Part shown: piece after piece, positions 7,932 to 17,410 of the stretch | Numbering within the stretch: the first letter of the stretch is position 1 | Layout: each line of letters starts with the position of its first letter | Assembly: GCA_947497185.1 (NCBI GenBank) | Contig: CANMFL010000001.1 | Span: 62,001-126,000 of the forward strand | Length of the DNA stretch: 64,000 nucleotides | Source of the DNA: an uncultured Paracoccaceae bacterium | GTDB taxonomy: Bacteria > Pseudomonadota > Alphaproteobacteria > Rhodobacterales > Rhodobacteraceae | Reading direction: 5' to 3' | Position numbers and translations under genes: made by a program | The notes under the pieces: generated by a model | Seen by the model: only the letters and a program-made list of their open reading frames with translations | Databases searched by the model: none | What the model was told of the DNA's origin: nothing

Positions 7932-8863
7932 ATTGTTTCCTTAGTCCAATGAGTTTTAAAAAGTGCGTCCACTTCTTGGCGTTTTGGGAGTGAGGGAATA
8001 ACCCCAAGCCGTGTGCAAGCATGAGCCCCACAGCATGTTGCAAAGCGCACCGCATCCAACAGGTCTCGCCCTTCGCCTAAAGCTACAGCAAGACCTGAAT
8101 TAAAAGCATCACCCGCGCCCGTAGTGTCTACGACGTCGACCCGCGGCGTTTGCACCATCGCATCGATCTCGTCGGTCAGAACCAACGCGCCCCCTGGACC
8201 CATTGTCACAATGACTGTTCCAACACCGCGTTCTCGAAGCAGTCCCGCTAGCTGCCGAGTGGGAGTTGGGTCATCCGCGGGGAGCCCCATCAGAATTCTT
8301 AGTTCTGTTTCATTCGGTGTTAGGTAATCGACATGTTCAAACAGAGTATCAGGTAGAGCAGCGGCGGGAGCGGGATTGAGAATAGTGCGTGCGCCGCCTT
8401 GCTTCCCGAGTTCCATCGCGCGCGTGGCAGCTGCGACAGGGATTTCTAAAACGGTCATGACAATATCGCTGTTAGCTATCAGTTCTTGCTGATCCTGCAC
8501 AAACGCCGCATCCATTAAATCGTTCGCCCCCATATCGAGGATGATAAAATTCTCACCGGCATCATTTAATACAATTACCCCAGCGCCTGTCGCCTTATCC
8601 CCTGTACGACGGACCCCCGAGGCATCGACACCCTCCGCCTGATATAAGTCGTCTGCAACCGCTGCGAGATGATCTTTTCCGAGGCACGTAATCAAAGACG
8701 ATTTTGCACCCAACCTAGCAGTGCCCACAGCCTGATTTGATCCCTTACCGCCAGGGCCAAAATTAAAGTCATTCCCCCGCAGGGTCTCTCCGAATACCGG
8801 CATGGTGGCTGTCCGAATTGTCATTCCAACGGCGAAGCTGCCGACCACTGTTATATTTGTCAT
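7928..8863 (-). CDS. rbsK: Ribokinase (PfkB family sugar kinase)
   Basis: 311 residues from the ATG at 8863, which follows a strong GGAGG ribosome site (8867-8873 region). The frame is open further upstream, but that stretch lies inside the end of rbsA. PfkB signatures are present: GGKGSNQAVG (38-47), the NPAP and LTPNETE segments (163-187) and DTTGAGDAF (246-254) with the catalytic Asp252. It phosphorylates ribose at O5 after RbsD has supplied the right form. It lies between rbsA and rbsD in the same operon. Length is normal for ribokinases. Confidence 0.93.
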   Translation of the reverse strand: MTNITVVGSFAVGMTIRTATMPVFGETLRGNDFNFGPGGKGSNQAVGTARLGAKSSLITCLGKDHLAAVADDLYQAEGVDASGVRRTGDKATGAGVIVLNDAGENFIILDMGANDLMDAAFVQDQQELIANSDIVMTVLEIPVAAATRAMELGKQGGARTILNPAPAAALPDTLFEHVDYLTPNETELRILMGLPADDPTPTRQLAGLLRERGVGTVIVTMGPGGALVLTDEIDAMVQTPRVDVVDTTGAGDAFNSGLAVALGEGRDLLDAVRFATCCGAHACTRLGVIPSLPKRQEVDALFKTHWTKETI

Positions 8864-8873
8864 TTTTCCTCCT

Positions 8874-10400
8874 TCACGCAGCATGGTGCCGCGATCGTGT
8901 CGCAAGCGCCATAATGCGCTCTTCGGTGATTTCAGCTCCAGAAAGCCGCCCGGAGATTTGCCCATCAGCCATGACTAAAACTCGCGATGTGTGAAGCATG
9001 ATTTCCGGAAGCTCAGACGAAATCATCAAGATAGCCATACCTTGCGAAGCCAGATCCTTTAGGATGTCATAAATTTCAGCTTTGGCACCAACATCAATTC
9101 CACGTGTCGGTTCGTGCAAAATCAAGAGCCCGGGATCTGTTGCGAGACCGCGAGACAGAATGATTTTCTGCTGATTGCCCCCCGACAATGTAGAAACTGC
9201 CTGCCCAAGCGCGGACACTTTGGTATCGAATTTTGACATATAGGTCTGCGTCGTTTTGTGGATGAGACTCTTGTTCAAAAAACCATGTCGAGTGAATTTC
9301 CCAAGAGCAGAAGCGACTGTATTTTCCGCTACTGACATTGACAACAGCGCCCCTGCCCCGCGGCGATCTGCGGGGATGTAAGCCATCCCAGCAGCGATGG
9401 CGTGCCGCGGACGTCCTGAAGCAACACGAATTCCCTTCATATACACCTCACCCGCGCGGCCAATCATACCAAATATCGCGTCTGCCAGAACGTCTTTACC
9501 GCTATCAGGTAAACCTGCGATGCCCAGGATCTCACCAGATGATACATCAAACGTCACATCGTCAAATATCCCCGGCACACACAGACCACGCAGTTCCAAC
9601 GTAGGCGCTTTGATCTGAGAAACCGAATTTGCACAGGTAGAGTACTGATCGGACGTTACGACATCGCGCCCAACCATGTGAGCTACCAGCGTATCAGTGG
9701 TAGTCTCTGCGGTGTTGTCAAAACTAGTGATTAACCGACCGTCGCGCATAACGCTGATCCGATCGGCCAAGGCAAGCACCTCTTGGAGGTGATGTGACAC
9801 GTAGACGACTGAAACACCTTCAGAACGCAAACCGCGCACCACCTCAAACAACTTTTCACTTTCGGCCGGCGACAACGCAGAATTTGGTTCATCTAACACT
9901 AACATGCGAGCATTTTGGTTCACTGCGCGCGCAATTTCGACCATCTGTTGCTGTGCCACTGACAGCTCTGCGACAGGCGTCTCAGGGTCTAGACCTTCCA
10001 TTCCCAGTCGTTTCAGCACCGACGATGCCGCATGACCAGCGCGCATGCTAGATAAGCGCGAAAATGGATTGCGACGGGCCAACTCAGGCAACATTACGTT
10101 TTCACCAACTGAAAGGTTCCAACACAACGATAATTCTTGATAAACTACACGGATACCGGCGGCCTGACTTGCTAACGGCGTAGGCAAAACCGTATCTTTC
10201 CCATCTACACGAATTACGCCACCGTTGGGCTGGATCGCTCCCGAAAGCACGTTCATCATCGTACTTTTGCCCGCACCGTTTTCGCCGATCACGGCATGTA
10301 CTTCGCTAGGGCGAAAGTCGATGGACACGGTGTCCATCGCAACAACACCTGGGTATTTTTTGGTCACGTCGATTAGTTCGATAATCGGTTTCTTGGTCAT
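8874..10400 (-). CDS. rbsA: Ribose-type sugar ABC transporter, ATP-binding protein (RbsA)
   Basis: 508 residues with two fused ABC domains, as usual for the CUT2 sugar family. Domain 1 has Walker A GENGAGKST (39-47), signature LSVAQQQ (146-152), Walker B VLDEP (168-172) and a switch His in VSHHLQE. Domain 2 has a degenerate P-loop GLPDSGKD (296-303) and a good signature LSGGNQQK, the asymmetry normal in RbsA. It energises import by the permease and binding protein encoded just upstream. The stop lies 10 bases before the rbsK start. Confidence 0.95.
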   Translation of the reverse strand: MTKKPIIELIDVTKKYPGVVAMDTVSIDFRPSEVHAVIGENGAGKSTMMNVLSGAIQPNGGVIRVDGKDTVLPTPLASQAAGIRVVYQELSLCWNLSVGENVMLPELARRNPFSRLSSMRAGHAASSVLKRLGMEGLDPETPVAELSVAQQQMVEIARAVNQNARMLVLDEPNSALSPAESEKLFEVVRGLRSEGVSVVYVSHHLQEVLALADRISVMRDGRLITSFDNTAETTTDTLVAHMVGRDVVTSDQYSTCANSVSQIKAPTLELRGLCVPGIFDDVTFDVSSGEILGIAGLPDSGKDVLADAIFGMIGRAGEVYMKGIRVASGRPRHAIAAGMAYIPADRRGAGALLSMSVAENTVASALGKFTRHGFLNKSLIHKTTQTYMSKFDTKVSALGQAVSTLSGGNQQKIILSRGLATDPGLLILHEPTRGIDVGAKAEIYDILKDLASQGMAILMISSELPEIMLHTSRVLVMADGQISGRLSGAEITEERIMALATRSRHHAA

Positions 10401-10451
10401 CGGTCCATCCTGATAGTGGGATCGGCCCTTAATGGGCCAACCCCATCCGCA

Positions 10452-11423
10452 TTACATCGCGCTGTCGATGTTTTCAGATGTGAAGATACCGACACCAGTA
10501 TCAAGATCGTCGATAGTTTCACCGTTCAGGAACTGAACCAACAGACTCACCGCCTCAAAACCTTGCCGTGATGGCGCTTGGTCAATCGTCACCTGCACGG
10601 CCTTTGCAATCACCAAATCGACAGTTTGATCCAACAGGTCAAACCCAACAACTTTAATCGTGCCTGACTGACCGTTGCGTTTCACCCATTCTCCAGCCGC
10701 AGGAGTTGAACAGCATTCAAGTGAGAGGATCCCGGTGATCTCTGGATCGGCCAACATTGCGTTCTCGATAGCAGAGTAGATTTCTTGTGGATCGGTTCCA
10801 GTATTGAGGGTGCGTACGACCTCGATACCTTCCGAAGCCTCTAGCACCTCACGCGCACCGCCTTCGCGATCCAACGACCATTGCGCGGCGGCATCAATGG
10901 TGGTGATCATCACTCGGCCTTTACCGTCCAATACGTTGACCATCTGTTCACCTGCGTCACGACCGGATTGGACTAAATCCTGTCCAGCAAAAACTAGGCG
11001 CTTAGAGTCTGGGTTATCAGTATTGTAACTAATTACCGGAATACCGGCATCAATCACGCGGTCGATCAGAGGAGAAAGGGCGTCTGTCGACACAGCAGAA
11101 ATCGCCAAACCGTCAATTTCGGCCATGAGAGTTTCTATTTCCGAGATTTGACCATCAGCATCAGCTCCAACTGGACCGATAAAACGCGCATTAGCGTTAA
11201 GTTCCGCATCGGCCCTTTCGACGCCCTGCCTTACGAAGGGTGCAAACTCGTTAGACACATCGTGATAGCTGACCATTATATTCAATGGCTCACCAGACGC
11301 GACCTTTTCCGCGATCCGAGGTGCAAGAGCGAAATCTGCAACATTTACGGGTTCTGCGATGACGCTCATCGGCGCAAACGCCATGAAACTTACGCCGGCC
11401 AAGGCGGTAATTGTTCGAAACAT
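10452..11423 (-). CDS. rbsB: Ribose-type sugar ABC transporter, substrate-binding protein (RbsB-like)
   Basis: 323 residues. The N-terminus is a signal peptide (MFRTITALAGVSFMAFAPMSVIAEP). The body is a type-1 periplasmic binding protein of the sugar-binding class, with INIMVSYHD-like and GLAISAVSTDALSPLIDRV segments, IPVISYNTDNP, and RVMITTIDAAAQWSLDR. It delivers substrate to the RbsC permease. It sits between rbsC and rbsA, with an 86-base gap upstream of its start that could hold a processing or secondary control site. The substrate is inferred as ribose from rbsD and rbsK. Confidence 0.9.
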   Translation of the reverse strand: MFRTITALAGVSFMAFAPMSVIAEPVNVADFALAPRIAEKVASGEPLNIMVSYHDVSNEFAPFVRQGVERADAELNANARFIGPVGADADGQISEIETLMAEIDGLAISAVSTDALSPLIDRVIDAGIPVISYNTDNPDSKRLVFAGQDLVQSGRDAGEQMVNVLDGKGRVMITTIDAAAQWSLDREGGAREVLEASEGIEVVRTLNTGTDPQEIYSAIENAMLADPEITGILSLECCSTPAAGEWVKRNGQSGTIKVVGFDLLDQTVDLVIAKAVQVTIDQAPSRQGFEAVSLLVQFLNGETIDDLDTGVGIFTSENIDSAM

Positions 11424-11508
11424 AAGGTAGTCCTCCCTTTAGAATTTATTTTAGAATTCCCCTTAATGACCAGACTCCTCAACCTGGACGGGGATCGTCT
11501 GTCGTTCT

Positions 11509-12543
11509 TTAAGTGGTTCGGCTACGCGTACTCCATTTATCGATGGCTACAGCGATGATGATGACGAGCCCGATCATGACTTCTTGGGTGAAGGGCGAGA
11601 CCCCTTGAAGGACCAGTCCGTTGCGCAAGACCCCAATGATTAGTACTCCAAGTACGGTGCCGAGTACGGTTCCAACGCCACCTGACAAAGATGCACCACC
11701 AACAACGACAGCTGCGATCACATCGAGTTCGAGCCCTAAACCGGTGCGCCCAGCTTGCCCCGAAGGCAGAAACGCCATGGACAAAATACCCGCCAAAGCA
11801 GCCAGTAGCCCCATGATAACAAATGTCCAGATCTTGACGCTTTCGGCGTGAATCCCTGAAACGCGCGCTGCTTTAGCACTCCCCCCGACAGCGAAGACTC
11901 GAAATCCAAATGCAGTGCCAGACAGCACGAGCCAGCCTAGCAAAGCGACCGCCGCAAAAAATACAAGCTGCATCGGGACCAACCCAAACAAGTAGCCCTG
12001 TCCCATAAATTCGAACTTTTCGAGCACCTGTGGTAGAGCGCCATTACGCGTATTCACGGTCACAGGTTGGCCGTCGGTCATCAGTAATGCAACACCGCGC
12101 ACAATGGATAGCATGCCCAATGTCGCAATCAGAGACGGCAGCCGCCCGTAAGTTGATAACAAGCCGTTGATCAAGCCAATACTCGCACCGAGCATAAGCC
12201 CCGCCATGAGCGCCGGAACTAGCCCCCACCCCATGACAATAAGCATCCCAGATCCCAAACCAGAAAGCGCATACGTGGATCCAACTGAAAGATCTATTTC
12301 GCCCGAAATCAGTACGAATGTCATACCTACAGCCATGATACCAAGTAGCGAAACCTGTCGCCCGACGTTCAAAAGATTGATCGAACTTAAAAAGCTAGAA
12401 GTAGAGAAGCTTAGAAAAACGCACATGACAACAAGGGCGAGAAAAACGCCAAGTTCCTTCCGACCTGCAATACGCGACCACAGCGAGGGGCGCGACACTT
12501 GCCGTCGTCCCATAGGTTCAGATGCGGTATTTGCTCTGCTCAT
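11509..12543 (-). CDS. rbsC: Ribose-type sugar ABC transporter, permease (RbsC)
   Basis: 344 residues with about nine or ten hydrophobic segments. Family signatures are GEIDLSVGSTYALSG (first half) and the loop AARVSGIHAESVKIWTF followed by AVVVGGASLSGGVGTVLG, typical of CUT2 permeases. It forms the membrane channel with RbsA and RbsB. Its start overlaps the stop of the phytanoyl-CoA-dioxygenase-like gene by 4 bases (ATGA), showing translational coupling with that oxygenase. A polar N-terminus of about 30 residues precedes the first membrane segment. Confidence 0.93.
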   Translation of the reverse strand: MSRANTASEPMGRRQVSRPSLWSRIAGRKELGVFLALVVMCVFLSFSTSSFLSSINLLNVGRQVSLLGIMAVGMTFVLISGEIDLSVGSTYALSGLGSGMLIVMGWGLVPALMAGLMLGASIGLINGLLSTYGRLPSLIATLGMLSIVRGVALLMTDGQPVTVNTRNGALPQVLEKFEFMGQGYLFGLVPMQLVFFAAVALLGWLVLSGTAFGFRVFAVGGSAKAARVSGIHAESVKIWTFVIMGLLAALAGILSMAFLPSGQAGRTGLGLELDVIAAVVVGGASLSGGVGTVLGTVLGVLIIGVLRNGLVLQGVSPFTQEVMIGLVIIIAVAIDKWSTRSRTT

Positions 12544-13316
12544 TCTGCTGCTGCTTTAGCCGTCATGAAACTTCCTGCTGGCACTGTGTCCAGCTTTTGG
12601 AAGTGACCATAATCACGGTTTTGGATAAATGGCGCATTATGAACTGCATTATAAGAGCAGATATAGCCCCAGCGGTAGGTATCGCTATTGTTCGCATCTG
12701 AGCGATGGAGCAAGTTGCAATGAAAGATCAGTGCATCGCCAGGTTCCATCTCGACGTATACATGTTCGTAGCGCTCGACCGCAGCATCGAGGTAAGGCTT
12801 GTCAACGTTGGTCTGCCCATCTTCACGGATATGCTCGATACGTCCCGCGATATGGCTCCCCTTAAGGACCTGTAGGCAACCGTTCTCTTTGTTGGCCGGG
12901 TCAAGCGAGATATAAATCGACAACATTTCTGGACTAAGGCATCCATTGTTGTACCAGTAGCCATAGTCTTGGTGCCATTCCCACGCACCGCCTTCACGTG
13001 GCTGTTTCATGGTCATTTTGTGGCTGTAAAGATAGATCTCCTCGCCAATCAGTGCTTCGGAAATACGCACCATACGCTCATCACGTGCTAACATTCCGTA
13101 CTTGTCGTCGCCCGCTGTATTCCAAAGCTTCAAGAGCGTAGCATTGCCAGCCTTGTCGCCTTTTTTCATCACACTGTCGCCCTTACTCTCTTCTTCGAGC
13201 TGCAATCGTGAGCTTTCTCTAAAATCAGAAACTTCGTCCGGATCCAAAAACCCTTTACGAATGAAATAGCCATCGACCTCGTAGGCGCGCATCTCGGCCT
13301 TAGTTGGTACTAGCAT
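12540..13316 (-). CDS. Phytanoyl-CoA dioxygenase (PhyH) family oxygenase
   Basis: 258 residues from the ATG at 13316, preceded by GGAGG with a 5-6 base spacer; an ATG 18 bases further upstream lacks such a site. The fold is a Fe(II)/2-oxoglutarate oxygenase. The iron ligands are His115-x-Asp117 in WEWHQDYGYW and His204 in FHCNLLHRSD, and the Arg near TYRWGY would bind 2-oxoglutarate. It is the first gene of the ribose-type operon and is translationally coupled to the permease. That position suggests it acts on the imported compound, for example by oxidative removal of a group from a modified sugar or nucleoside. The substrate is unknown. Confidence 0.88.
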   Translation of the reverse strand: MLVPTKAEMRAYEVDGYFIRKGFLDPDEVSDFRESSRLQLEEESKGDSVMKKGDKAGNATLLKLWNTAGDDKYGMLARDERMVRISEALIGEEIYLYSHKMTMKQPREGGAWEWHQDYGYWYNNGCLSPEMLSIYISLDPANKENGCLQVLKGSHIAGRIEHIREDGQTNVDKPYLDAAVERYEHVYVEMEPGDALIFHCNLLHRSDANNSDTYRWGYICSYNAVHNAPFIQNRDYGHFQKLDTVPAGSFMTAKAAAE

Positions 13317-13396
13317 AGAACCCTCCATTTTCATGTTCGACGCCGCGCGCCGATCTCCTCAGTCACCAGCTTGTCACAGGGCTGAACAGTATCTCA
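13317..13396. promoter_or_regulatory. Divergent promoter region between the PhyH/ribose operon and its AraC regulator
   Basis: Eighty bases separate the two starts, so both promoters and the AraC binding sites must fit in this gap and the 5' ends of the genes. No convincing boxes are visible. The arrangement itself, a regulator divergent from a catabolic operon, is the evidence that the AraC protein controls the operon. Confidence 0.4.
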
Positions 13397-14284
13397 ATGG
13401 ACAGATCGACCCTTGCAATGTATAAAACGCGCATGTCTACTTTACGATCTTCTTCAGTCGTCCAAATTTCTCACCACTTTAAGCCGAATCCCGAAATCAA
13501 GACTGGACTGACTACCGTCCTGAGGTCTGGCTGGGTAATGGCATCAGCTGGTAGGGGGATAAGGCGAGATAATTGTCCGGGAGACGACGTTCTCTATTGC
13601 CTGTCAGGTCGTGGTAAGGTGGAAACTGGAGGAAAAACATTTGACGTGGGGCCCGGTCAATTGATTTGGATTGACGGCAGCCGACCCCATGCACATTTAG
13701 CAAATGACGAAGATCCCTGGTCGGTTATGTGGTTCAGGTTGGCCGGCGCCGACACGAGCCATTTGCGACATCGCATATTGAAGGAAGAACAATATCGAAT
13801 AGACGTCGATAACGCGTCAGATCTGATTAGTTGGTTTCAGAGCCTTTTTGACACCATGGCGTCACGTGAAGTGAACACTGATCTGAATTTGCACGTCGCA
13901 GTCGCCAAATTTTTGCAGCTGGTAAGCGCCGAAAACGCTCCGCCTACCATATCAGACTTACCAGTTGCGTTACGCAGGTTAACCCATGCGATTCGATCCT
14001 CACCGCACCTATCGTGGACCGAAGTTGAAATGGAAAAATCAGCTGGGATTTCGCCATCTCAAATTCGGCGACTTTTTCGCCAACATTTGGATAGCACGCC
14101 TCGTGATTTTTTACGCAAAGAAAGGATCCTGATGGCGCAATCAATCATGTTGGAAAGCACTACTCCGTTGTATGAAATCGCCCAAACTTGCGGTTTTTTT
14201 GATGCTTACCATTTTAGTCGCGATTTCCGCCGTGTTGTTGGTAGCTCTCCGAAAGATTGGCGTTTGATGGAAATGGGGGTCTAA
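13397..14284 (+). CDS. AraC family transcriptional regulator
   Basis: 295 residues. The N-terminal half is a cupin-type ligand-binding domain (DDVLYCLSGRGKVETGGKTFDVGPGQLIWIDGSRPHAH, about 60-100). The C-terminal 100 residues hold two helix-turn-helix units: SAGISPSQIRRLFRQHLDSTPRDFL, then YEIAQTCGFFDAYHFSRDFRRVVGSSPKDWR, the AraC signature. It is divergent from the PhyH/rbs operon and most likely activates it in response to the imported sugar or a metabolite. The start is uncertain; Met13 of this frame is an alternative. Confidence 0.9.
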   Translation: MDRSTLAMYKTRMSTLRSSSVVQISHHFKPNPEIKTGLTTVLRSGWVMASAGRGIRRDNCPGDDVLYCLSGRGKVETGGKTFDVGPGQLIWIDGSRPHAHLANDEDPWSVMWFRLAGADTSHLRHRILKEEQYRIDVDNASDLISWFQSLFDTMASREVNTDLNLHVAVAKFLQLVSAENAPPTISDLPVALRRLTHAIRSSPHLSWTEVEMEKSAGISPSQIRRLFRQHLDSTPRDFLRKERILMAQSIMLESTTPLYEIAQTCGFFDAYHFSRDFRRVVGSSPKDWRLMEMGV

Positions 14285-14990
14285 GTTTAAGAGACTAGCC
14301 CGCGCCAAGCTACTTAACTGACATAGAATTAAATTTCTCTGAGCACTGCAATGAGATGCCTTGACCCGGATTCGCGTGAAATTTCCACTATTTGAGCTCG
14401 TTGTTTTTTTCTATCTCTGATCCATTCAGTCAGTTCTTAGAGTGGTATTTTTTGTGGTATTAAAATTAGATAAGAAATATTTAATTATTAATTACAGATA
14501 CTTGCGAACAATAGGATGCGGACTGTCTCTCCGCCATTTTACCGTTTTCTTGATGTGACTGAGCATGCGTAAGCACAAAAAAGGTTCGATGCTGCAAACT
14601 GATTTTGGTCTCAGCTGTGCTGTCATCGTCATGCTGAACTAACCTAGAGAGCGGGTTCTCGAGTATTTTAGGATGGCATCAACCCTCCTTACAAAGCGAA
14701 CAAATAGGTGCCGATTTTTGGAGAAATGGCGCAGCAGATCAACATTGACCCCACGCCAACCTGGAAAAACCAGAAGCACGGCCAGCAATGGATCGACACA
14801 TTGCGTGATTATTCCCTTGCTCTATTTTGGGCAGTCAAGCGCTGCACAACACTGTCAATGGCTCAGACGAACCGCCCGCTGGAGCGCGTCTAACACGCTA
14901 AGGGCTGTTTGCCCGAACCTAAACCGAAGAATATAAATTGGCGGGCCGCAGCTTTCGGCAGATAGATCCTATGACGAGACGCTTGCCAGT
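14285..14990. other. Non-coding stretch with integrase remnant
   Basis: About 700 bases between two regulators. The first 350 bases are AT-rich (for example around 14460-14500) and show no gene. From about 14700 to 14900 the plus strand carries a fragment related to tyrosine integrases, listed separately. The AT content differs from flanking genes, consistent with residue of an inserted element. Confidence 0.5.
14708..14893 (+). pseudogene. Fragment of a P4-type tyrosine integrase (N-terminal, SAM-like core-binding domain)
   Basis: Read from 14708, the frame gives NIDPTPTWKNQKHGQQWIDTL-RDYSLALF. This resembles the core-binding domain of P4-type integrases, where a K-H-xx-QW-xx-TL-xx-YaFP pattern precedes the conserved LG. 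The next frame continues with ILGSQALHNTV, as if one base were lost near 14825, and then the similarity ends. No catalytic domain (R..H.R..Y) remains. It looks like a scar of an excised or decayed integrative element. The match is short and judged by eye. Confidence 0.45.
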
Positions 14991-16028
14991 TTAGCCGCCT
15001 TTGGTCGCGCCGGACATCTGCGTCACATTCGACGACGGTTGCATCCCCTGTTTCCATTGGCTTGGCGGAACGCCGGTCTCTCGCAAAAACTCACGATTGA
15101 AGTTCGACTTTGTGTTGAATCCGCTCTCCAGCATCGCGCTGGTGACGTTCGCGCCGTCCTCGATCAGCTTACAGGCATGGCGCACGCGCCAAGAATTTAC
15201 GTAGCGCGAGACATTGGCACCAGTCGCGCGATTGACGGCCATGGAAAGACGTTTCTCGGGCAGATGAAGACGACGTGCCAGCCGCGACAAGGTAAGGTTT
15301 GGATCAAGGTGCATAGGCTCGCGTTTCAGAAATGCCTCAAGTGCTGCCAGAATTTCGATGTCTTCGTTGCTCGTTTCTCTGGGCGGCGGGCCTGCCTCGG
15401 CTGACTCTTCGCCAGCCACACCCGATGCGGATGGGCTACCACTGAGCAACCCCAAAAGCACAAGGACGAGCGACGAAGAGAAGGTGATCAACCATCCGGC
15501 CCAGTGTTCGTTGCCCGTCATGAATGCAACGGCGATGAACACATCGCTGAGGGCCGGCGCAATTAATGCCCACCCCAAGACCTGCCAAAGAACTCTTGGA
15601 ACGCGCCCGGCGTCCAACCGGGCGAGAGGCATGTCCGTGGCGCTGTGCAACAGATAAAGGATCGCACTGCCATAGCCTGCAAACAAGAGAGGCACGATGA
15701 CATCCGTCGTCTCAGGCGCGAAGATCCGACAAAACAGGGTAAAGGCAGGTGTTGCGCTGTGAAGCATTGCGTGGCGGACCGGTACCCGACTGATCAGGGC
15801 ATCCTGCAATGTGATCCACGCAAGCGGCGGAATGACCGTGGCACTGACCGGCAGAACGGGCCTAAGCCAAGCCATGTCATATCCGACGACCATCGCGACC
15901 AGAAACGATTGCATTGCGCAGGCGGCAAGAAAGGCGACCAGCAGCGGCCTGCCCTCTGACAGCAGTGTGCGGATCGCAAGATAGGCGAGAACGATGGCGG
16001 CAAAGGCAGGGATCGGGAGCATGGGCAT
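14991..16028 (-). CDS. Membrane-anchored AraC-type transcriptional regulator
   Basis: 345 residues. The first 210 residues hold about six or seven hydrophobic segments, starting MPMLPIPAFAAIVLAYLAI. A polar linker (SAEAGPPPRETSNEDIEIL) leads to a C-terminal AraC DNA-binding domain of about 100 residues (LTLSRLARRLHLPEKRLSMAVNR, then VTSAMLESGFNTKSNFNREFLRETGVPPSQWK). Proteins of this build sense a membrane or periplasmic signal and act on DNA directly. It is divergent from a secreted alpha/beta hydrolase, its likely target. Some relatives control lipid or membrane functions, but the signal here is unknown. Confidence 0.88.
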   Translation of the reverse strand: MPMLPIPAFAAIVLAYLAIRTLLSEGRPLLVAFLAACAMQSFLVAMVVGYDMAWLRPVLPVSATVIPPLAWITLQDALISRVPVRHAMLHSATPAFTLFCRIFAPETTDVIVPLLFAGYGSAILYLLHSATDMPLARLDAGRVPRVLWQVLGWALIAPALSDVFIAVAFMTGNEHWAGWLITFSSSLVLVLLGLLSGSPSASGVAGEESAEAGPPPRETSNEDIEILAALEAFLKREPMHLDPNLTLSRLARRLHLPEKRLSMAVNRATGANVSRYVNSWRVRHACKLIEDGANVTSAMLESGFNTKSNFNREFLRETGVPPSQWKQGMQPSSNVTQMSGATKGG

Positions 16029-16142
16029 GACGCTACTATTATCCAGAATCCCGATTGTGACGACCTGAATCCCGAAAACAGGACGCGATAGCCCGCATTT
16101 TTCCGCAAATCCAGTGGCATGCGTTCAACAACGGAGGTTCCC

Positions 16143-17156
16143 ATGAAACGCCTTGCTCTTCTTTCCCTGCTTGCCCTGTCCCACGCCGTTCCGGCTGCGG
16201 CGGATATGCTGCCCGGCTACGACCGGTTCGATTTGACGGCTGATCACCGCGCGCGTCCGATTGCGGCCTCTGTCTGGTATCCGGCAGCTAACCCCACCTA
16301 TCGCGCGCCAGTCGGGGACGGCCCCATCTTTGACCCGACCTTCGCGTTCATCGGTCCCGCCATCCAAGAGGGCGCGCACCCGCTTGTTCTTGTTTCACAT
16401 GGTTCAGGCGGCAACGCAGATAGCTTGGGATGGCTGACAAGTGGCCTTGTTGCGAACGGCGCGATTGTATTGGCTGTGGACCATCCCGGCTCGACCAGCG
16501 GCGATAGTTCGCCGCGTCGCTCAGTCGATCTTGAAGCGCGTGCCAATGACCTGAGTGCCGCGCTCGATATGGTCCTCGCCGACCCCGCCTTTGCGCCCTT
16601 TATCGACCCGGATCGGATCGGCGTCGTCGGATTTTCCCTCGGCGGCGCAACGGCTCTGGGGTTGGCTGGTGTCCGCTTCGATGGTGCAGCGCAAGACAGA
16701 AACTGTAGCACTGGCCCAGAGGCCGCCGATTGCGTTTTCTTCCGCCTCGGCGGTGTGCGTTTCGCTGATTATCTCGGTTTTGCAGCCGATGCGCGCGATC
16801 CGCGTATCTCACGCGCCGTGATTGTCGACCCGGGCTTTGGCGGTGCCGCTGATCCAGCAACGCTTCAGGGCGCTTTGGCGGGGATGACCCTCATCAATCT
16901 GGGTGACGCAGACAGACTAAGAGCTGCTGACGTCGGACCAGATGGCAATGACCTCGCCAACAGGTTGCCCGATGCGTCCTATGTTGAGATTGCACCCGCA
17001 AACCACTTCACCTTCCTCGGCACCTGCGAACCGCGTGCTGCCGTATTGCTTGAAGAGGAACAGGACGACCCGATCTGCACGGACCCATCAGGCACGGACC
17101 GCGCCGCTGTGCACACACAACTTATTGATGAAATTGCGTCTGGGCTTGGCCTCTAA
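16143..17156 (+). CDS. Secreted alpha/beta hydrolase (dienelactone hydrolase/PAF-acetylhydrolase-like)
   Basis: 337 residues from ATG 16143, which follows GGAGG; an in-frame upstream ATG at 16119 lacks a site. The signal peptide is MKRLALLSLLALSHAVPAAA. The fold markers are LVLVSHGSGGNADSLGW (oxyanion region), the nucleophile elbow GVVGFSLGGATALG and a late APANHFTFL with the catalytic His. The mature enzyme acts in the periplasm on an ester or lactone. It is divergent from the membrane AraC-type regulator (114 bases between starts), suggesting the pair senses and degrades the same compound. Confidence 0.88.
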   Translation: MKRLALLSLLALSHAVPAAADMLPGYDRFDLTADHRARPIAASVWYPAANPTYRAPVGDGPIFDPTFAFIGPAIQEGAHPLVLVSHGSGGNADSLGWLTSGLVANGAIVLAVDHPGSTSGDSSPRRSVDLEARANDLSAALDMVLADPAFAPFIDPDRIGVVGFSLGGATALGLAGVRFDGAAQDRNCSTGPEAADCVFFRLGGVRFADYLGFAADARDPRISRAVIVDPGFGGAADPATLQGALAGMTLINLGDADRLRAADVGPDGNDLANRLPDASYVEIAPANHFTFLGTCEPRAAVLLEEEQDDPICTDPSGTDRAAVHTQLIDEIASGLGL

Positions 17157-17410
17157 AGCGGCCTCGTCAAATCCATCCTTAACATTGCCGCCTCCTGCGA
17201 ACGTCGCGGGCGGCGACGAGCATTACAGAAACTCTGTCGTTCTGCTAGGGTCTGATTTCACGAGTATGTAGTCCTTGGTGCAGGTGCCGCGAATTGGCGC
17301 TTTGTCCGCTAAGTAGACATCGGCGCAATGCGCAGCGAGTGGCTCTTTCAAACCCGAAGCAACCGACGCTGCAAGACGCATAGATGTCTGCTCTTGCCTT
17401 AGCCTGCGGG

